45,444 nt of DNA from Hyphomicrobiales bacterium (lineage in GTDB: Bacteria > Pseudomonadota > Alphaproteobacteria > Rhizobiales > HXMU1428-3): assembly GCA_021775425.1 (NCBI GenBank), contig JAJFHX010000048.1:1-45444 (forward strand). The letters run 5' to 3'. The stretch's first letter is position 1. Each line of letters starts with the position of its first letter. Position numbers and translations under genes: made by a program. Below, one piece after another: positions 1-7,726 of the stretch. The notes beneath the pieces are model-generated. The model was not told the origin of the DNA. It saw nothing but the letters and a program-made list of their open reading frames with translations, and did not search any database.

Positions 1-294
1 GCGATTTAATGATCTGTTGATATGATCGCGCCCGTCACCATCAATAGACCTGCCAGAATCAAACTGCTTCTGGTCTTGATCCATGCTGAATTCAAGCAGC
101 CGCATGCTAGCATCAAGTGAATCATTTTTTTCCTGCGTTGCTGCAAAGGCATCAAACGCACCTGCAAACTGACCCATTGCATTACCAAGTATCTGGAATG
201 CTTTACCAGATGATCCAAAACCAGCCGTTGAGGGAGGTGATTGTTTTACTGTATTGGTCTGGACGGTTCTTTGTGTTCCCTGAATCTTAGGCAT
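1..294 (-). CDS. Phage protein of unknown function, C-terminus beyond the window
   Basis: An open frame starts at the ATG at 294-292 and stays open for 98 codons to the window edge. An AGGGA-type ribosome site lies about nine bases upstream. The visible N-terminus begins MPKIQGTQR, then has a Ser/Thr/Gln-rich stretch, then a Gly/Ala/Phe-rich segment (about residues 25-55) and an acidic, glutamine-rich helix. I do not recognise a family. It lies at the downstream end of the leftward prophage genes, 43 bp after the GRPKG-type protein, so a virion-associated or late gene is a reasonable guess from position only. Confidence 0.6.
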   Translation of the reverse strand, partial: MPKIQGTQRTVQTNTVKQSPPSTAGFGSSGKAFQILGNAMGQFAGAFDAFAATQEKNDSLDASMRLLEFSMDQDQKQFDSGRSIDGDGRDHINRSLNR

Positions 295-337
295 GGATGA
301 AATCCCTATATTTATATCTTAATAGATATGTGAGTTA

Positions 338-628
338 TTAATCGCTCTTGGGACTGACAAGAACAATTTCAATACGGTCGGGAAATAGCTTCCCACCTTC
401 ACCGTCTGTTATTGCTTGTGGTGCTTTGCCATAAGCTCGATCAAGTAGCTCTTTAGCCGCTGCTATCTGCGCTCTTGCATCTGCCTTATCGTCATTTACA
501 ATATCTCCTAATCTTTTGATGGCCATCTCACCATATTTCTGAGCTATTTCTTTTACTTGAGTTGTACTTTTATTTAGGACGCCTTTAGGACGGCCTGCAC
601 CTTTTCTCTTTCCACCATTTCCAGCCAT
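338..628 (-). CDS. Phage protein with an N-terminal AT-hook-like GRPKG motif
   Basis: A 96-residue basic-then-acidic protein. The N-terminus has a Lys/Arg/Gly segment with GAGRPKG at residues 10-16, the AT-hook-like signature seen in many small phage proteins encoded just before the terminase genes. The remainder is predicted to be helical and contains ARAQIAAAKELLDRAYGKAPQA (about residues 51-72). A GAGGT ribosome site precedes the ATG. The role may be DNA binding during packaging (small-terminase-like), but this is inferred from composition and position and no catalytic motif is present. Confidence 0.65.
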   Translation of the reverse strand: MAGNGGKRKGAGRPKGVLNKSTTQVKEIAQKYGEMAIKRLGDIVNDDKADARAQIAAAKELLDRAYGKAPQAITDGEGGKLFPDRIEIVLVSPKSD

Positions 629-683
629 TGATTACCTCAATCCTTCATTGATATTCATTGATATTTTTTCATTTCAGTGAGCA

Positions 684-709
684 TAAAAAAACCCGCAATA
701 AAGCGGGTG
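684..709 (-). terminator. Rho-independent terminator, leftward
   Basis: Read on the minus strand, the arms ACCCGC and GCGGGT enclose a six-base loop and are followed by a run of seven T. It would end transcripts coming from the small genes at 962-1536, so the 338-628 gene probably has its own promoter or depends on phage antitermination. Confidence 0.75.
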
Positions 710-961
710 GATTATTGTTTATTTTCTCTTAAATTTTCTAAAGTGCTCTGACTTTACTAGGCTTTTCTATCAAGCCTAGGACAATACAAATCCTCACGTT
801 AGATAACTACAAATATAGACACTGTATGCATTTTAATCGCATTAGGTCTACTTCTGTTAATTCTCTGTAACTACAGTTTTCTTTGTCTTAGCCAGAAATA
901 TTTTGTATGTATAAGAAGCATCCTCATTGAGGAAGACTAAGCTACAACTTCTCTCGCCAAT
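710..961. other. Non-coding prophage stretch with one perfect inverted repeat
   Basis: No convincing reading frame is present in these 250 bases. A perfect 8-bp inverted repeat (CTAGGCTT at 757-764, AAGCCTAG at 772-779, 7-base loop) lies just upstream, in the leftward sense, of the terminator at 684-709. It could be an operator or an RNA hairpin. It has no T-run in either direction. Confidence 0.4.
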
Positions 962-1201
962 TTAATCAAACTGCGACAATAATTGCTGCTTTGCTCTTTC
1001 CAGAAGCCAAAGCATATCGCAGCTATCTAAACCCGAGTGTGAATAATATTCTACTGTCCCATTCATACGACCAAGTATCAATACACCATCTAATTGGCCT
1101 GAAGCATTTTGTAGTATTTCATCTGGCGTCAAATTTGAACTTGTATTTTTAATTCCATCAAATGCTTTATTAGCAAATGGAATAACATTATCTTCTGACA
1201 T
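962..1201 (-). CDS. Small conserved-type phage protein of unknown function
   Basis: 79 residues starting MSEDNVIPF. This start was chosen over one four codons upstream because a GGAGGT ribosome site lies four bases before it. The middle (about residues 30-75) has the pattern LDGVLILGR...DSCDMLWLLERAKQQLL, a form I associate with short hypothetical proteins in alphaproteobacterial phages. No enzymatic motif is visible. It follows the 1306-1536 gene on the same strand, with a large RNA hairpin between them. Confidence 0.6.
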   Translation of the reverse strand: MSEDNVIPFANKAFDGIKNTSSNLTPDEILQNASGQLDGVLILGRMNGTVEYYSHSGLDSCDMLWLLERAKQQLLSQFD

Positions 1202-1230
1202 ATTGACCTCCAAACTTGAGTTGAAACGTA

Positions 1231-1297
1231 TCAGGGGACGGAGATACTATAGATAGGTCCCTATTCGGTATCTCTAGAGAGAGAATACGTCCCCTGA
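1231..1297. repeat. Nested three-tier inverted repeat between two small phage genes
   Basis: The outer arms TCAGGGGACG (1231-1240) and CGTCCCCTGA (1288-1297) match perfectly over 10 bp. Inside them, GAGATAC (1241-1247) pairs with GTATCTC (1268-1274), and inside that ATAGG (1253-1257) pairs with CCTAT (1260-1264). The element fills the gap between the stop of the upstream gene and the GGAGGT site of the next, so it would form a branched hairpin in the leftward transcript just before a ribosome site. There is no T-run, so it is unlikely to be a simple terminator. Confidence 0.6.
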
Positions 1298-1305
1298 ACT
1301 CAGAA

Positions 1306-1536
1306 TTAATCTGCCGAAGCCTTAGGCATGAAGCAGACATAATATTCCCTTTCAGATTTTTTAAATTTGATATCCGCTATATTTAATTCATCGGAGGACT
1401 GTAATAACTCATAACCTTGTGAGACTAAGAAACCTTCAAGTTGATTTCTCATTTCTGTTAATTCTGCAGGACTGAGACGATACTTTTCATAATCACCTGC
1501 TTCTGGTTTGACCGGGATGAATTCAATGTTATCCAT
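1306..1536 (-). CDS. Small acidic phage protein of unknown function
   Basis: 76 residues, starting MDNIEFIPVKPEAGDYEKY. It contains a probable helix with TEMRNQLEGFLVSQGYEL (about residues 27-44) followed by a short strand-rich end, DIKFKKSEREYYVCFMPK. No family recognised. It sits just downstream of a strong leftward terminator, so its transcription must begin at 1537-1562 or depend on antitermination. Confidence 0.5.
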   Translation of the reverse strand: MDNIEFIPVKPEAGDYEKYRLSPAELTEMRNQLEGFLVSQGYELLQSSDELNIADIKFKKSEREYYVCFMPKASAD

Positions 1537-1561
1537 GTGAGTCCTCTTTCAATTTCCCAAG

Positions 1562-1597
1562 AAAAAACCCATTCCTACCAAAAGTTAGGAACGGGTC
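1562..1597 (-). terminator. Strong rho-independent terminator, leftward
   Basis: On the minus strand an 11-bp stem (ACCCGTTCCTA with TAGGAATGGGT, one G-U pair) is followed by TTTTTTC. It is placed to stop transcription coming from the DctP/DUF900 fusion gene. Confidence 0.8.
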
Positions 1598-1919
1598 TAA
1601 ATAAATATTTCAAAATTTAAACGCAAAAATAGCGTTATTTAAGTGTACATTTTTAAAACTGCTTTGTCAACTATTTGAAGTAATCTATTGTTAAAAGATT
1701 ACTTTATATTATTTGATAAGTGTCTTGGGTTATTTAGTGAAGTAGACATCGGTTACAAAAATGGCTGATATCGATTTACGGGCCTAAGCCAGTTACTCTA
1801 TCCAAAAAATTATTAAGCCTGTGTCTAAAAATCGCCATTCACTTGCTAAGCAAGTTTATTTACTGGATAAACATACTTAGGATTTATTATTTCTCCTGAA
1901 TATAGAAAAATCTTTAACT
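1598..1919. other. AT-rich non-coding stretch downstream of the fusion gene
   Basis: No reading frame stands out. A perfect 9-bp inverted repeat is present (AAGTAATCT at 1678-1686, AGATTACTT at 1696-1704), and ACTTGC (1841-1846) pairs with GCAAGT (1850-1855). Neither has a clear T-run. AT-rich DNA flanking a cargo gene is common in prophages. Confidence 0.4.
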
Positions 1920-3926
1920 CTATTTATCAGGCTTGATTTGCCAGAAAGTCAGATTATCAAACGTGCCCTCTAAGAGCCCACGTTTCGACGCTACTTCACC
2001 AGACAAGATTACAACTTTCAGGTCACGTGCTGCTTCTGGCACGTCGAACGCATGAGAGTGATTAGCTTCAAACCACTCATTATCCACATCAGAAACATCT
2101 ATCGTCTCAAGTTCCGACATCACTATCAAACTTGTCCCTGCCTGCCCAGCTAAGGAGCGTTTGTGTTTTGTTTTTGATAACTGTAGTGCGCGATCCCAGT
2201 CGGAAGCATAAAGATGAATATTGGTAGCACCACCTGCAAAATTAAGAACGCTCTGTCTAAAATTTGATCTAACAACATCAGGAGCTACAAAAATAAAGCG
2301 ACCGATTTTCACATTAGAAGAATTCGCAGCCTTCAACAGATTTAACGCAACTCGACTACCCATACTATGGGCAACTATGTTCAACTTCGGCCCTGAGTAA
2401 TGCTTCAAAAATTTACTGATAAATTTCTCGACATAGATCTGGTCCCACTCTACACTGTCTTCATCATAATCGTAATAACTGGGGTTTCCCATCGATGGCC
2501 ATGACCACATTAGCATCGTGGAATCCAAGCCAAAATCCTCCTTAATCGCAACCGCCCTCCTCGCAGCTGTGATGAAATCATTCCAAAAACCGTGAATATA
2601 AATTGTTGGTGTACCGCCGTCGCTAATGAAACGCTGCGCTATCAACGAAACACACTGATCTATACCAGTCATCATCTTTGACTGATCAAGAGTTAACCCC
2701 CCCGAATAAAGGTCGCCAAGAGATTTATTTTCGGGCTTAAGATACAATAAAGCACCACATTTCAGTTTAGCATGATCCATTCTCTCAGCACCAAATTTGT
2801 TAATCAGCTTTACTACACCAGGGTATTCGTTGCGGCTAGTTGCAAACATAATAGAATTCTGATTTGTATTTCCTCGCTTCTCAGGCATTTCACTCTTTTG
2901 TCGTCTCTTCTTAGCATGCGAAATCTTATGAAAAAGCTGTAACGCTTGCTCCGCACTTTTACTGTTAGTTTTTTGTTGAGACCTCCAGACTGTCAATGCA
3001 AATGACGCTGGTACAATCCCGCTATCAGCTTTAAGCGCATTTCCCTTAGCGAAAGAAGTGAACACCACATTTTTTGTTTCTCTGACCAAGTCAGCTACTT
3101 GTTTTTCGGTATCATAAATTATATCTTTTGACTTGGACTTTGCGTTTCTTGCAGCAGATTTAATTGCATTACGTTGTTCTTGTGTTAAATGAAGCCAAAA
3201 TCTAGAGTTTGCAGCTAAGAAGCCAAATCGATACTTAAAACCACCTAAATAAGTTCCGCCCCCAAGATTGGCGTAGTCTTTTGCGCTCCGTAGATTTGAA
3301 GTAATTTCAGCAGTATCGAACAACCCTGTTTGAAGGGCCGTAAACACTTCACTAGCAAGAACCTTAAGCGAAGTTGCCCCCAATTTATGCATGGTCTCAT
3401 TCGCTACTCTTCCATAAGCTACTACCTGTCTTCCCTTAAAATCATTTACTTCAAGTATCCTTCCACTTGAATATAAATCCTTTGGAACACGATGCCAAAA
3501 ATCAACAAATGCAAGATTATAATTACCAAGTTCGGACGCTATGATGTCACCGAACACACTATCAAAAAGTTCGAAATGTTTCTTTGAATGTTTAAAGAGC
3601 CCAGGTTGGGCAGCAAGAGAACTGTAAGGAGAGTCAGCTAAAGAAGCCGAAGCAAGTGCCTCATAAGGAAGGAGTGCAATTTTTGCGGTACCGTTTTCAA
3701 TAATTTTTGTTAAATCACGCCAACTCCCAATTACAGAAATTGGCACCGGCTTAAATATAATCTCTGCCTGGCGTAGCGCTGGATCTTTTAATAGAGTATC
3801 TATAAATTCTTTTGTCGCTTGATCTGGGCGGTCAGGCACATACAGCTTAAATTGTTGTGCCCTGACCGAGCTGCTTGCAACCAGCATAAAAAGAGTTGCT
3901 AGTAAAATGCGAAAAAATATAGCCAT
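1920..3926 (-). CDS. Secreted fusion of a DctP-type solute-binding domain with a DUF900 alpha/beta hydrolase
   Basis: 668 residues. Residues 1-24 form a classic signal peptide ending VRAQQ. Residues about 26-310 resemble DctP-family TRAP binding proteins: IIENGTAKIALLPYEAL near 75-91, the stretch around DFKGRQVVAYGR (162-173), then EVFTALQTGLFDTAE (193-207), and FWLHLTQEQRNAIKSAAR (243-260). A basic linker (about 315-350) leads to a DUF900-like hydrolase: YIHGFWNDF (443-451), MLMWSWPSMGN (471-481), the nucleophile elbow AHSMG with Ser521, the VAPD acidic residue Asp550, and NHSHAF with His623 or His625. No TRAP membrane subunits are nearby. AGGGG precedes the ATG. It occupies the place after the early genes where phages often carry cargo genes. 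The domain order is read from the sequence; the substrate is unknown. Confidence 0.75.
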   Translation of the reverse strand: MAIFFRILLATLFMLVASSSVRAQQFKLYVPDRPDQATKEFIDTLLKDPALRQAEIIFKPVPISVIGSWRDLTKIIENGTAKIALLPYEALASASLADSPYSSLAAQPGLFKHSKKHFELFDSVFGDIIASELGNYNLAFVDFWHRVPKDLYSSGRILEVNDFKGRQVVAYGRVANETMHKLGATSLKVLASEVFTALQTGLFDTAEITSNLRSAKDYANLGGGTYLGGFKYRFGFLAANSRFWLHLTQEQRNAIKSAARNAKSKSKDIIYDTEKQVADLVRETKNVVFTSFAKGNALKADSGIVPASFALTVWRSQQKTNSKSAEQALQLFHKISHAKKRRQKSEMPEKRGNTNQNSIMFATSRNEYPGVVKLINKFGAERMDHAKLKCGALLYLKPENKSLGDLYSGGLTLDQSKMMTGIDQCVSLIAQRFISDGGTPTIYIHGFWNDFITAARRAVAIKEDFGLDSTMLMWSWPSMGNPSYYDYDEDSVEWDQIYVEKFISKFLKHYSGPKLNIVAHSMGSRVALNLLKAANSSNVKIGRFIFVAPDVVRSNFRQSVLNFAGGATNIHLYASDWDRALQLSKTKHKRSLAGQAGTSLIVMSELETIDVSDVDNEWFEANHSHAFDVPEAARDLKVVILSGEVASKRGLLEGTFDNLTFWQIKPDK

Positions 3927-4066
3927 TGTAGCCCCTAAACAGTTTTAGTAATCGGCTATCCCCAACTTAAACACAACTAAAGATGCCACAAACAATAGTC
4001 ATTCGCAACTATCACACCTTTGATTTTCACCCAGTTTTCCAATCACACCGGTTGTCCGTATACGTC

Positions 4067-4690
4067 TTAAAACACATCGCCATCAATCATAAACTTTTTA
4101 CTTCTCTGCCCAGTTGGTATCATTCTCTCGGCGTCCCAGATGTCATGAATTAATCCTTTCAGCCAGGCTTTATAACCGCCTCGAATTTCCTCTACATCTT
4201 CGGCCCCAGTCCAAGCTTTGCCAATACTCTCCAAAGTACAGCCGTTATATTGTCCGTCATTTGCAAAAATCTTATACACTAACAACAAGTGGTTTCTTTT
4301 TCTCATCGGCAAGTGCACAAGCATTAGATTCAGCCAATACATACGTTTTCTATCGTCCCTTGATACAAGCTCATATTCACTGGTCCTCTTACCATTTATG
4401 ATAGCTCCACCTTCATAATTGGACGAACGAATATAATCTGAAGCCTGCATCGCTTTAATGCACTTACCAAGAGTGTAAAGTTCATCTGAACTCAATGATT
4501 TTTCAACTTCGGTTTCGCGTGTATTTGACGGAGCACCCTGAGGTCTAATTACAGAACTTACAAATGAAGGACTACTGAGGTTTTCCGGCTCCATAAAAGA
4601 GATCGATTTGTCAGCCCTTTCTTTTGTCGGAAAATTACAATTGAACGAGCAAGTAAATGGCATTTGCTTTCTAACTTTGCTCTTCATCAT
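4067..4690 (-). CDS. Phage protein of unknown function at the end of the early operon
   Basis: 207 residues. The N-terminal third is low in predicted structure and has several Cys and Ser. The C-terminal part is helical and charged, with LTLSS-like spacing, a DRKRMYWLNLMLVHLPMRKR segment (about residues 112-131) and GYKAWLKGLIHDIWD (about 173-187). Its ATG overlaps the stop of the preceding frame as ATGA, which points to coupled translation. In lambda-like phages the gene here is often a late antiterminator (Q), but no Q motif can be verified, so this is position-based inference only. Confidence 0.55.
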   Translation of the reverse strand: MMKSKVRKQMPFTCSFNCNFPTKERADKSISFMEPENLSSPSFVSSVIRPQGAPSNTRETEVEKSLSSDELYTLGKCIKAMQASDYIRSSNYEGGAIINGKRTSEYELVSRDDRKRMYWLNLMLVHLPMRKRNHLLLVYKIFANDGQYNGCTLESIGKAWTGAEDVEEIRGGYKAWLKGLIHDIWDAERMIPTGQRSKKFMIDGDVF

Positions 4691-4902
4691 TCAACCCCCA
4701 TAAATTTGCCTAAGTATTCTTTTCGCCTAAAAAGCGCGTAAAGACTCACTGGAGCGCTTAATCCATTTTTAGGTGGCAAAGGCTTAAATTTACAGTTTAG
4801 CGACTCTGCTGGATTCTCAGGCCCCTTAGCGGTCAAAATAACTGGCCATCTTGCCCTGCGCCTCAGCTTCAATTGCATTTTCAGAAATTTTCTGACTGCC
4901 AT
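4687..4902 (-). CDS. Possible small out-of-frame phage gene coupled to the next gene
   Basis: 71 residues from the ATG at 4902, basic, ending YLGKFMGVE. The first 25 codons overlap the end of the P-like gene in another frame, and its TGA overlaps the next ATG as ATGA. The overlap pattern matches the rest of this operon and fills what would otherwise be a 135-bp gap. A GAAGGA sequence lies close to the ATG, with short spacing. A shorter form from a downstream TTG is also possible. I do not recognise the protein. Confidence 0.4.
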   Translation of the reverse strand: MAVRKFLKMQLKLRRRARWPVILTAKGPENPAESLNCKFKPLPPKNGLSAPVSLYALFRRKEYLGKFMGVE

Positions 4903-6013
4903 TATCCTTCTTCAGCTTTTGCCATGGGAGTAATTCATTCTTCCTTATTTCATCGTTTAAACTATGCCTTGAACAAACCTCAAACTCGTCAATTTCTAGC
5001 TTTTCACCTTCAGCAAGCAAACCAAACCTATTAATGAGGTTTTGCGCTTGGCTCTCAAATCTGTTTTCAGGCTTGTACTTTTCAATAATTGTCTCAACAT
5101 AAACGTAATCATTCGGAACATAATCAAGATCTTTCTCTGCAATTGTCATGGCTGAAAATAAGAAAAACTCAGGATGTCCTGGCGGCGGACCAAAATTTAA
5201 CCAATCCCATTTGACATCACATAATTTTAAATGCTCTACATGAATATCTATTCTTTTCTTCATTGATTCCTGTATCCAATAATCGCTTCTAAAACGCCTC
5301 CACCAACCCCATTTAACTTTTTGCGTCCCCTTGTGCTCATTTAGCCATCCTGACTCATTCAGCCAACTTGATGGGGTTTTTATATATTGGTCCTCAGTGC
5401 CCCTCATCGCAGTTTTGAAATACTGCATCCCCTCAACGATCTCTTCGGGCAGCGTCTTCTCAGCTTGGGGGTGTGTGCCGTTGATAATTGACATGAAGAT
5501 TGTTTTTGTTTCCGGCTTATTTATTTTTTTTGGACAATAGTGCCAGAACAATTCGAATAATGGCTCAGCTTGATCACTCTCAACCACATCTGTTTCAGAT
5601 GAATTTTCTATAACCAGAGTTGGACTTTGCCCGCCAATCTGTAAATGCGCTGCCTTGATGTCAGGGTGTATACCATTCATCTTCCGAGCATTTTTTTCGT
5701 AATCTCTCAAATACTCTTGCTCTGAAAAGCTGATATAACCGCCGCGTTGTTTTTCCAACAAGCGTCTGTAGTAAGTGGTATCGAACTTATTGACACATCC
5801 AAGAATTTGCAGAATGTCAGCTGGTGTTGGAAAATTCTGACTATTGCGGATATGTACATCAATAGCATCTGGTATGAACTCGCGATGACCTTCAGGCACG
5901 ATGTTGAGCAAACCCTTTGCAATAAAAGGCAACTCATCAACAGTTCGCCCAAATGTGTTTTGCAAGACAAAAGCATTTTCTAACTTTTTTAAAATCCTTT
6001 CCTCAATCGTCAT
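4826..6013 (-). CDS. P-like phage replication protein (putative helicase loader)
   Basis: 395 residues. The N-terminal region is helical and contains NFPTPADILQIL (about residues 60-71), a motif typical of phage replication P-type and related proteins. A central segment, FELFWHYCPKKINKPETKTIF (about 151-171), followed by KTPSSWLNESGWLNEH near 210-225, resembles a module found repeatedly in phage replication proteins. It starts within the stop of the O-like gene (ATGA overlap), the same arrangement as lambda O-P. No Walker A site is visible, which agrees with a loader rather than a helicase. The function is inferred from context and these motifs. Confidence 0.55.
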   Translation of the reverse strand: MTIEERILKKLENAFVLQNTFGRTVDELPFIAKGLLNIVPEGHREFIPDAIDVHIRNSQNFPTPADILQILGCVNKFDTTYYRRLLEKQRGGYISFSEQEYLRDYEKNARKMNGIHPDIKAAHLQIGGQSPTLVIENSSETDVVESDQAEPLFELFWHYCPKKINKPETKTIFMSIINGTHPQAEKTLPEEIVEGMQYFKTAMRGTEDQYIKTPSSWLNESGWLNEHKGTQKVKWGWWRRFRSDYWIQESMKKRIDIHVEHLKLCDVKWDWLNFGPPPGHPEFFLFSAMTIAEKDLDYVPNDYVYVETIIEKYKPENRFESQAQNLINRFGLLAEGEKLEIDEFEVCSRHSLNDEIRKNELLPWQKLKKDNGSQKISENAIEAEAQGKMASYFDR

Positions 6014-7092
6014 AGCGCCCCCCTTTTCTGTCGCGCTTCTGCGATCTGGTCTATTTTTGATTTTCCGCCTTTGTTGAAAAACCTCTTCTGATGTTGAGGT
6101 TCGTAATGTTGTTTTGAATTATCCAAAAAACCATCAAACCTTCTTTGAGAAATAAACCTCTCAGCATGCACTGGTCTGTATGTCGGGTTTTGTCTGCAAT
6201 AGTTGAGAAAATATGGCATGGAATTCAGCGCTTTGGATTGATCAACTTCATCCAATTTTTCCCATTGCTCAAAAGTTTTCACTTTTGCCATGTTCGGGTC
6301 CGTTGGATATGCGTTCCAAAATACCTCAAAATCATCTGTGTAATTTACTTTAGTTCGTTTTTTTGTTTTTTTCTTATCCGGCGATTTAGGCTTGTCACCC
6401 TGAGCCTCTACTTTGATAAGTGGGTCCGAAATCTCTTTTTCGGACGACTCTAATTCTGAACGTAGTGAAGAATTAGATATAAAATTATATTGGTTATATT
6501 GGTTATTATCTTGGTTATTATATTGTTGCCCTTTTGGTTGCCCCTCTGGTTGCCTAGGCAATTCATCACGAGAGCATTTTTTACTTGTTTTACAACCAGT
6601 TACGGTTGCCCATTGGTTGCCCTGTTGGTTGCCCTTTTGGTTGCCCCTCGGTTGCCCTTCCTCTCTTGCTGCACCCTGATAATATGAATAATTACAAATA
6701 CTTAGCACTTTATTTTGGTTGCCCCTGTACTTAGGCTTTAAGTCCCCTTTTTTCTGCCAATCTCCATTTATCATTTCCCATTCCTGAAGACGATTTAAGT
6801 AATTTCTAACTGCCTTAGGAGACCAATTCCATCGTTTAGCTAAGAAGGAATTTGCACACATTATATCGCCTCTTTCGAGTGTGACTTCCCTTCCCTTATT
6901 TAGGACTTTTCTGGCCTTATATGCAGCCTGCCTAAGAAGATCTACCCAAGCTTCAAATTTGCTATAAGCTCCCTTGCTTGGGTCATCTGGCTTCATGGGC
7001 TGCCCTGCACCCACAATAGGGTGATCAATCATCTCCCTAGTTATGATTATATAGCCACCTTTAGAAGCGCTATTGTGCCCTATTCCACTCAT
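6010..7092 (-). CDS. O-like phage replication initiator
   Basis: 360 residues from the ATG at 7092, giving the MSGIGHNS start common in alphaproteobacterial phage proteins. TAGGG lies eight bases upstream, and the ATG overlaps the previous stop, so I prefer this to a GTG three codons earlier. Residues about 12-115 look like a winged helix-turn-helix (LAKRWNWSPKAVRNYLNRL). A Gly/Asn/Gln-rich low-complexity linker (about 123-195) is encoded by repeated GGGCAACC octamers. A Lys-rich stretch follows, and the C-terminal module FEVFWNAYPTDPNMAKVK begins near 257. The order of DNA-binding N-terminus, origin repeats, then C-terminal partner-binding domain mirrors lambda O. Confidence 0.6.
   Translation of the reverse strand: MSGIGHNSASKGGYIIITREMIDHPIVGAGQPMKPDDPSKGAYSKFEAWVDLLRQAAYKARKVLNKGREVTLERGDIMCANSFLAKRWNWSPKAVRNYLNRLQEWEMINGDWQKKGDLKPKYRGNQNKVLSICNYSYYQGAAREEGQPRGNQKGNQQGNQWATVTGCKTSKKCSRDELPRQPEGQPKGQQYNNQDNNQYNQYNFISNSSLRSELESSEKEISDPLIKVEAQGDKPKSPDKKKTKKRTKVNYTDDFEVFWNAYPTDPNMAKVKTFEQWEKLDEVDQSKALNSMPYFLNYCRQNPTYRPVHAERFISQRRFDGFLDNSKQHYEPQHQKRFFNKGGKSKIDQIAEARQKRGAL
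6476..6724. repeat. GGTTGCCC octamer repeats beside an AT-rich tract: candidate phage origin
   Basis: GGTTGCCC occurs at 6536, 6604, 6615, 6627, 6639, 6650 and 6717, with partial copies at 6525 (GTTGCCC) and 6548 (GGTTGCC). The five central copies are spaced 11-12 bp, about one helical turn. An AT-rich stretch with repeated TTGGTTAT units (6476-6524) adjoins them. The octamers fall in more than one reading frame, so they are not just a peptide repeat. This resembles iterons plus an unwinding element, as in lambda ori within gene O. Confidence 0.5.
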
Positions 7093-7373
7093 TGTCCGCA
7101 CCCTACTGCATCTTCTTCAATCATCTGCTTAATTGAAGCAATCAGCTCTTCAAGAGGCACAAACTCCTTATTGAATTGAGATAAATAATCGTAGCGATTT
7201 AAGAGATATATTAGCTCTTCTTGATCATCCGGACCCAACTCAGAGAGATAATTAAATTTCTTAATTTTATTAATAAATTTTTGGTCATCAGCATCCTTGT
7301 CAACTACCATCAAAAAACAAATCATATGATTAAAAGGTGTGTCTAAATTATAGAAATAATCTTTATTCAGCAT
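7089..7373 (-). CDS. Small acidic phage protein of unknown function
   Basis: 94 residues, starting MLNKDYFYNLDTPFNH and rich in Asp, Glu, Leu and Tyr. It is predicted to be largely helical, with DDQEELIYLLNRYDYLSQF near residues 49-67. Its ATG overlaps the preceding stop as TGATG, and its own stop overlaps the start of the O-like gene as ATGA. It therefore belongs to a tightly coupled early operon. No family recognised. Confidence 0.55.
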   Translation of the reverse strand: MLNKDYFYNLDTPFNHMICFLMVVDKDADDQKFINKIKKFNYLSELGPDDQEELIYLLNRYDYLSQFNKEFVPLEELIASIKQMIEEDAVGCGQ

Positions 7374-7696
7374 CAGATAGCACTCCTAGCTTGATTTAAA
7401 GGGCGGTCCCAAAATCCAAACTTTGAAGCTAACTCCAAAAGCGCCGATGCCGTTGGTTCCGGCACCTCATGCCAGGCCTTATAATGAAGGTGCACATTTG
7501 TGATCAAAGCGTATTCTATTTTATTGAGATCGCGGATAACATCACACGCGAGAAATCTGACAAGATCACTATATATTGTTGGGGGCTGTAAACCTGAATC
7601 TTCAGGGTGACACTGATTATTTAAGATTTGAAAATCTGTCATTTTGTCTTGACTTTCTGTACCTAAATTCTGTACAAAAAGAGCAATTGCTTTCAT
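7373..7696 (-). CDS. Small early phage protein of unknown function
   Basis: 107 residues from the ATG at 7696 (MKAIALFVQNL). A TTG five codons upstream, or an internal MTDFQ start about 18 codons downstream, are alternatives, and no strong ribosome site decides. The middle contains TIYSDLVRFLACDVIRDLNK and the end has ASALLELASKFGFWDRP. It is translationally coupled to the next gene through TGATG. No known domain is apparent. Confidence 0.5.
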   Translation of the reverse strand: MKAIALFVQNLGTESQDKMTDFQILNNQCHPEDSGLQPPTIYSDLVRFLACDVIRDLNKIEYALITNVHLHYKAWHEVPEPTASALLELASKFGFWDRPLNQARSAI

Positions 7697-7726
7697 TCTT
7701 TTTGCACACAAATTGATTGAAACCTA

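Noticed and set aside
6..218. 70-codon minus-strand frame at the left edge
   Set aside because: It overlaps the longer frame at 1-294 that has a ribosome site and runs off the edge; the longer frame has a more natural composition.
6520..6724. CRISPR array or phase-variable microsatellite
   Set aside because: The octamers are irregularly spaced, lie in a gene, and have no spacer pattern; an origin-type repeat fits better.
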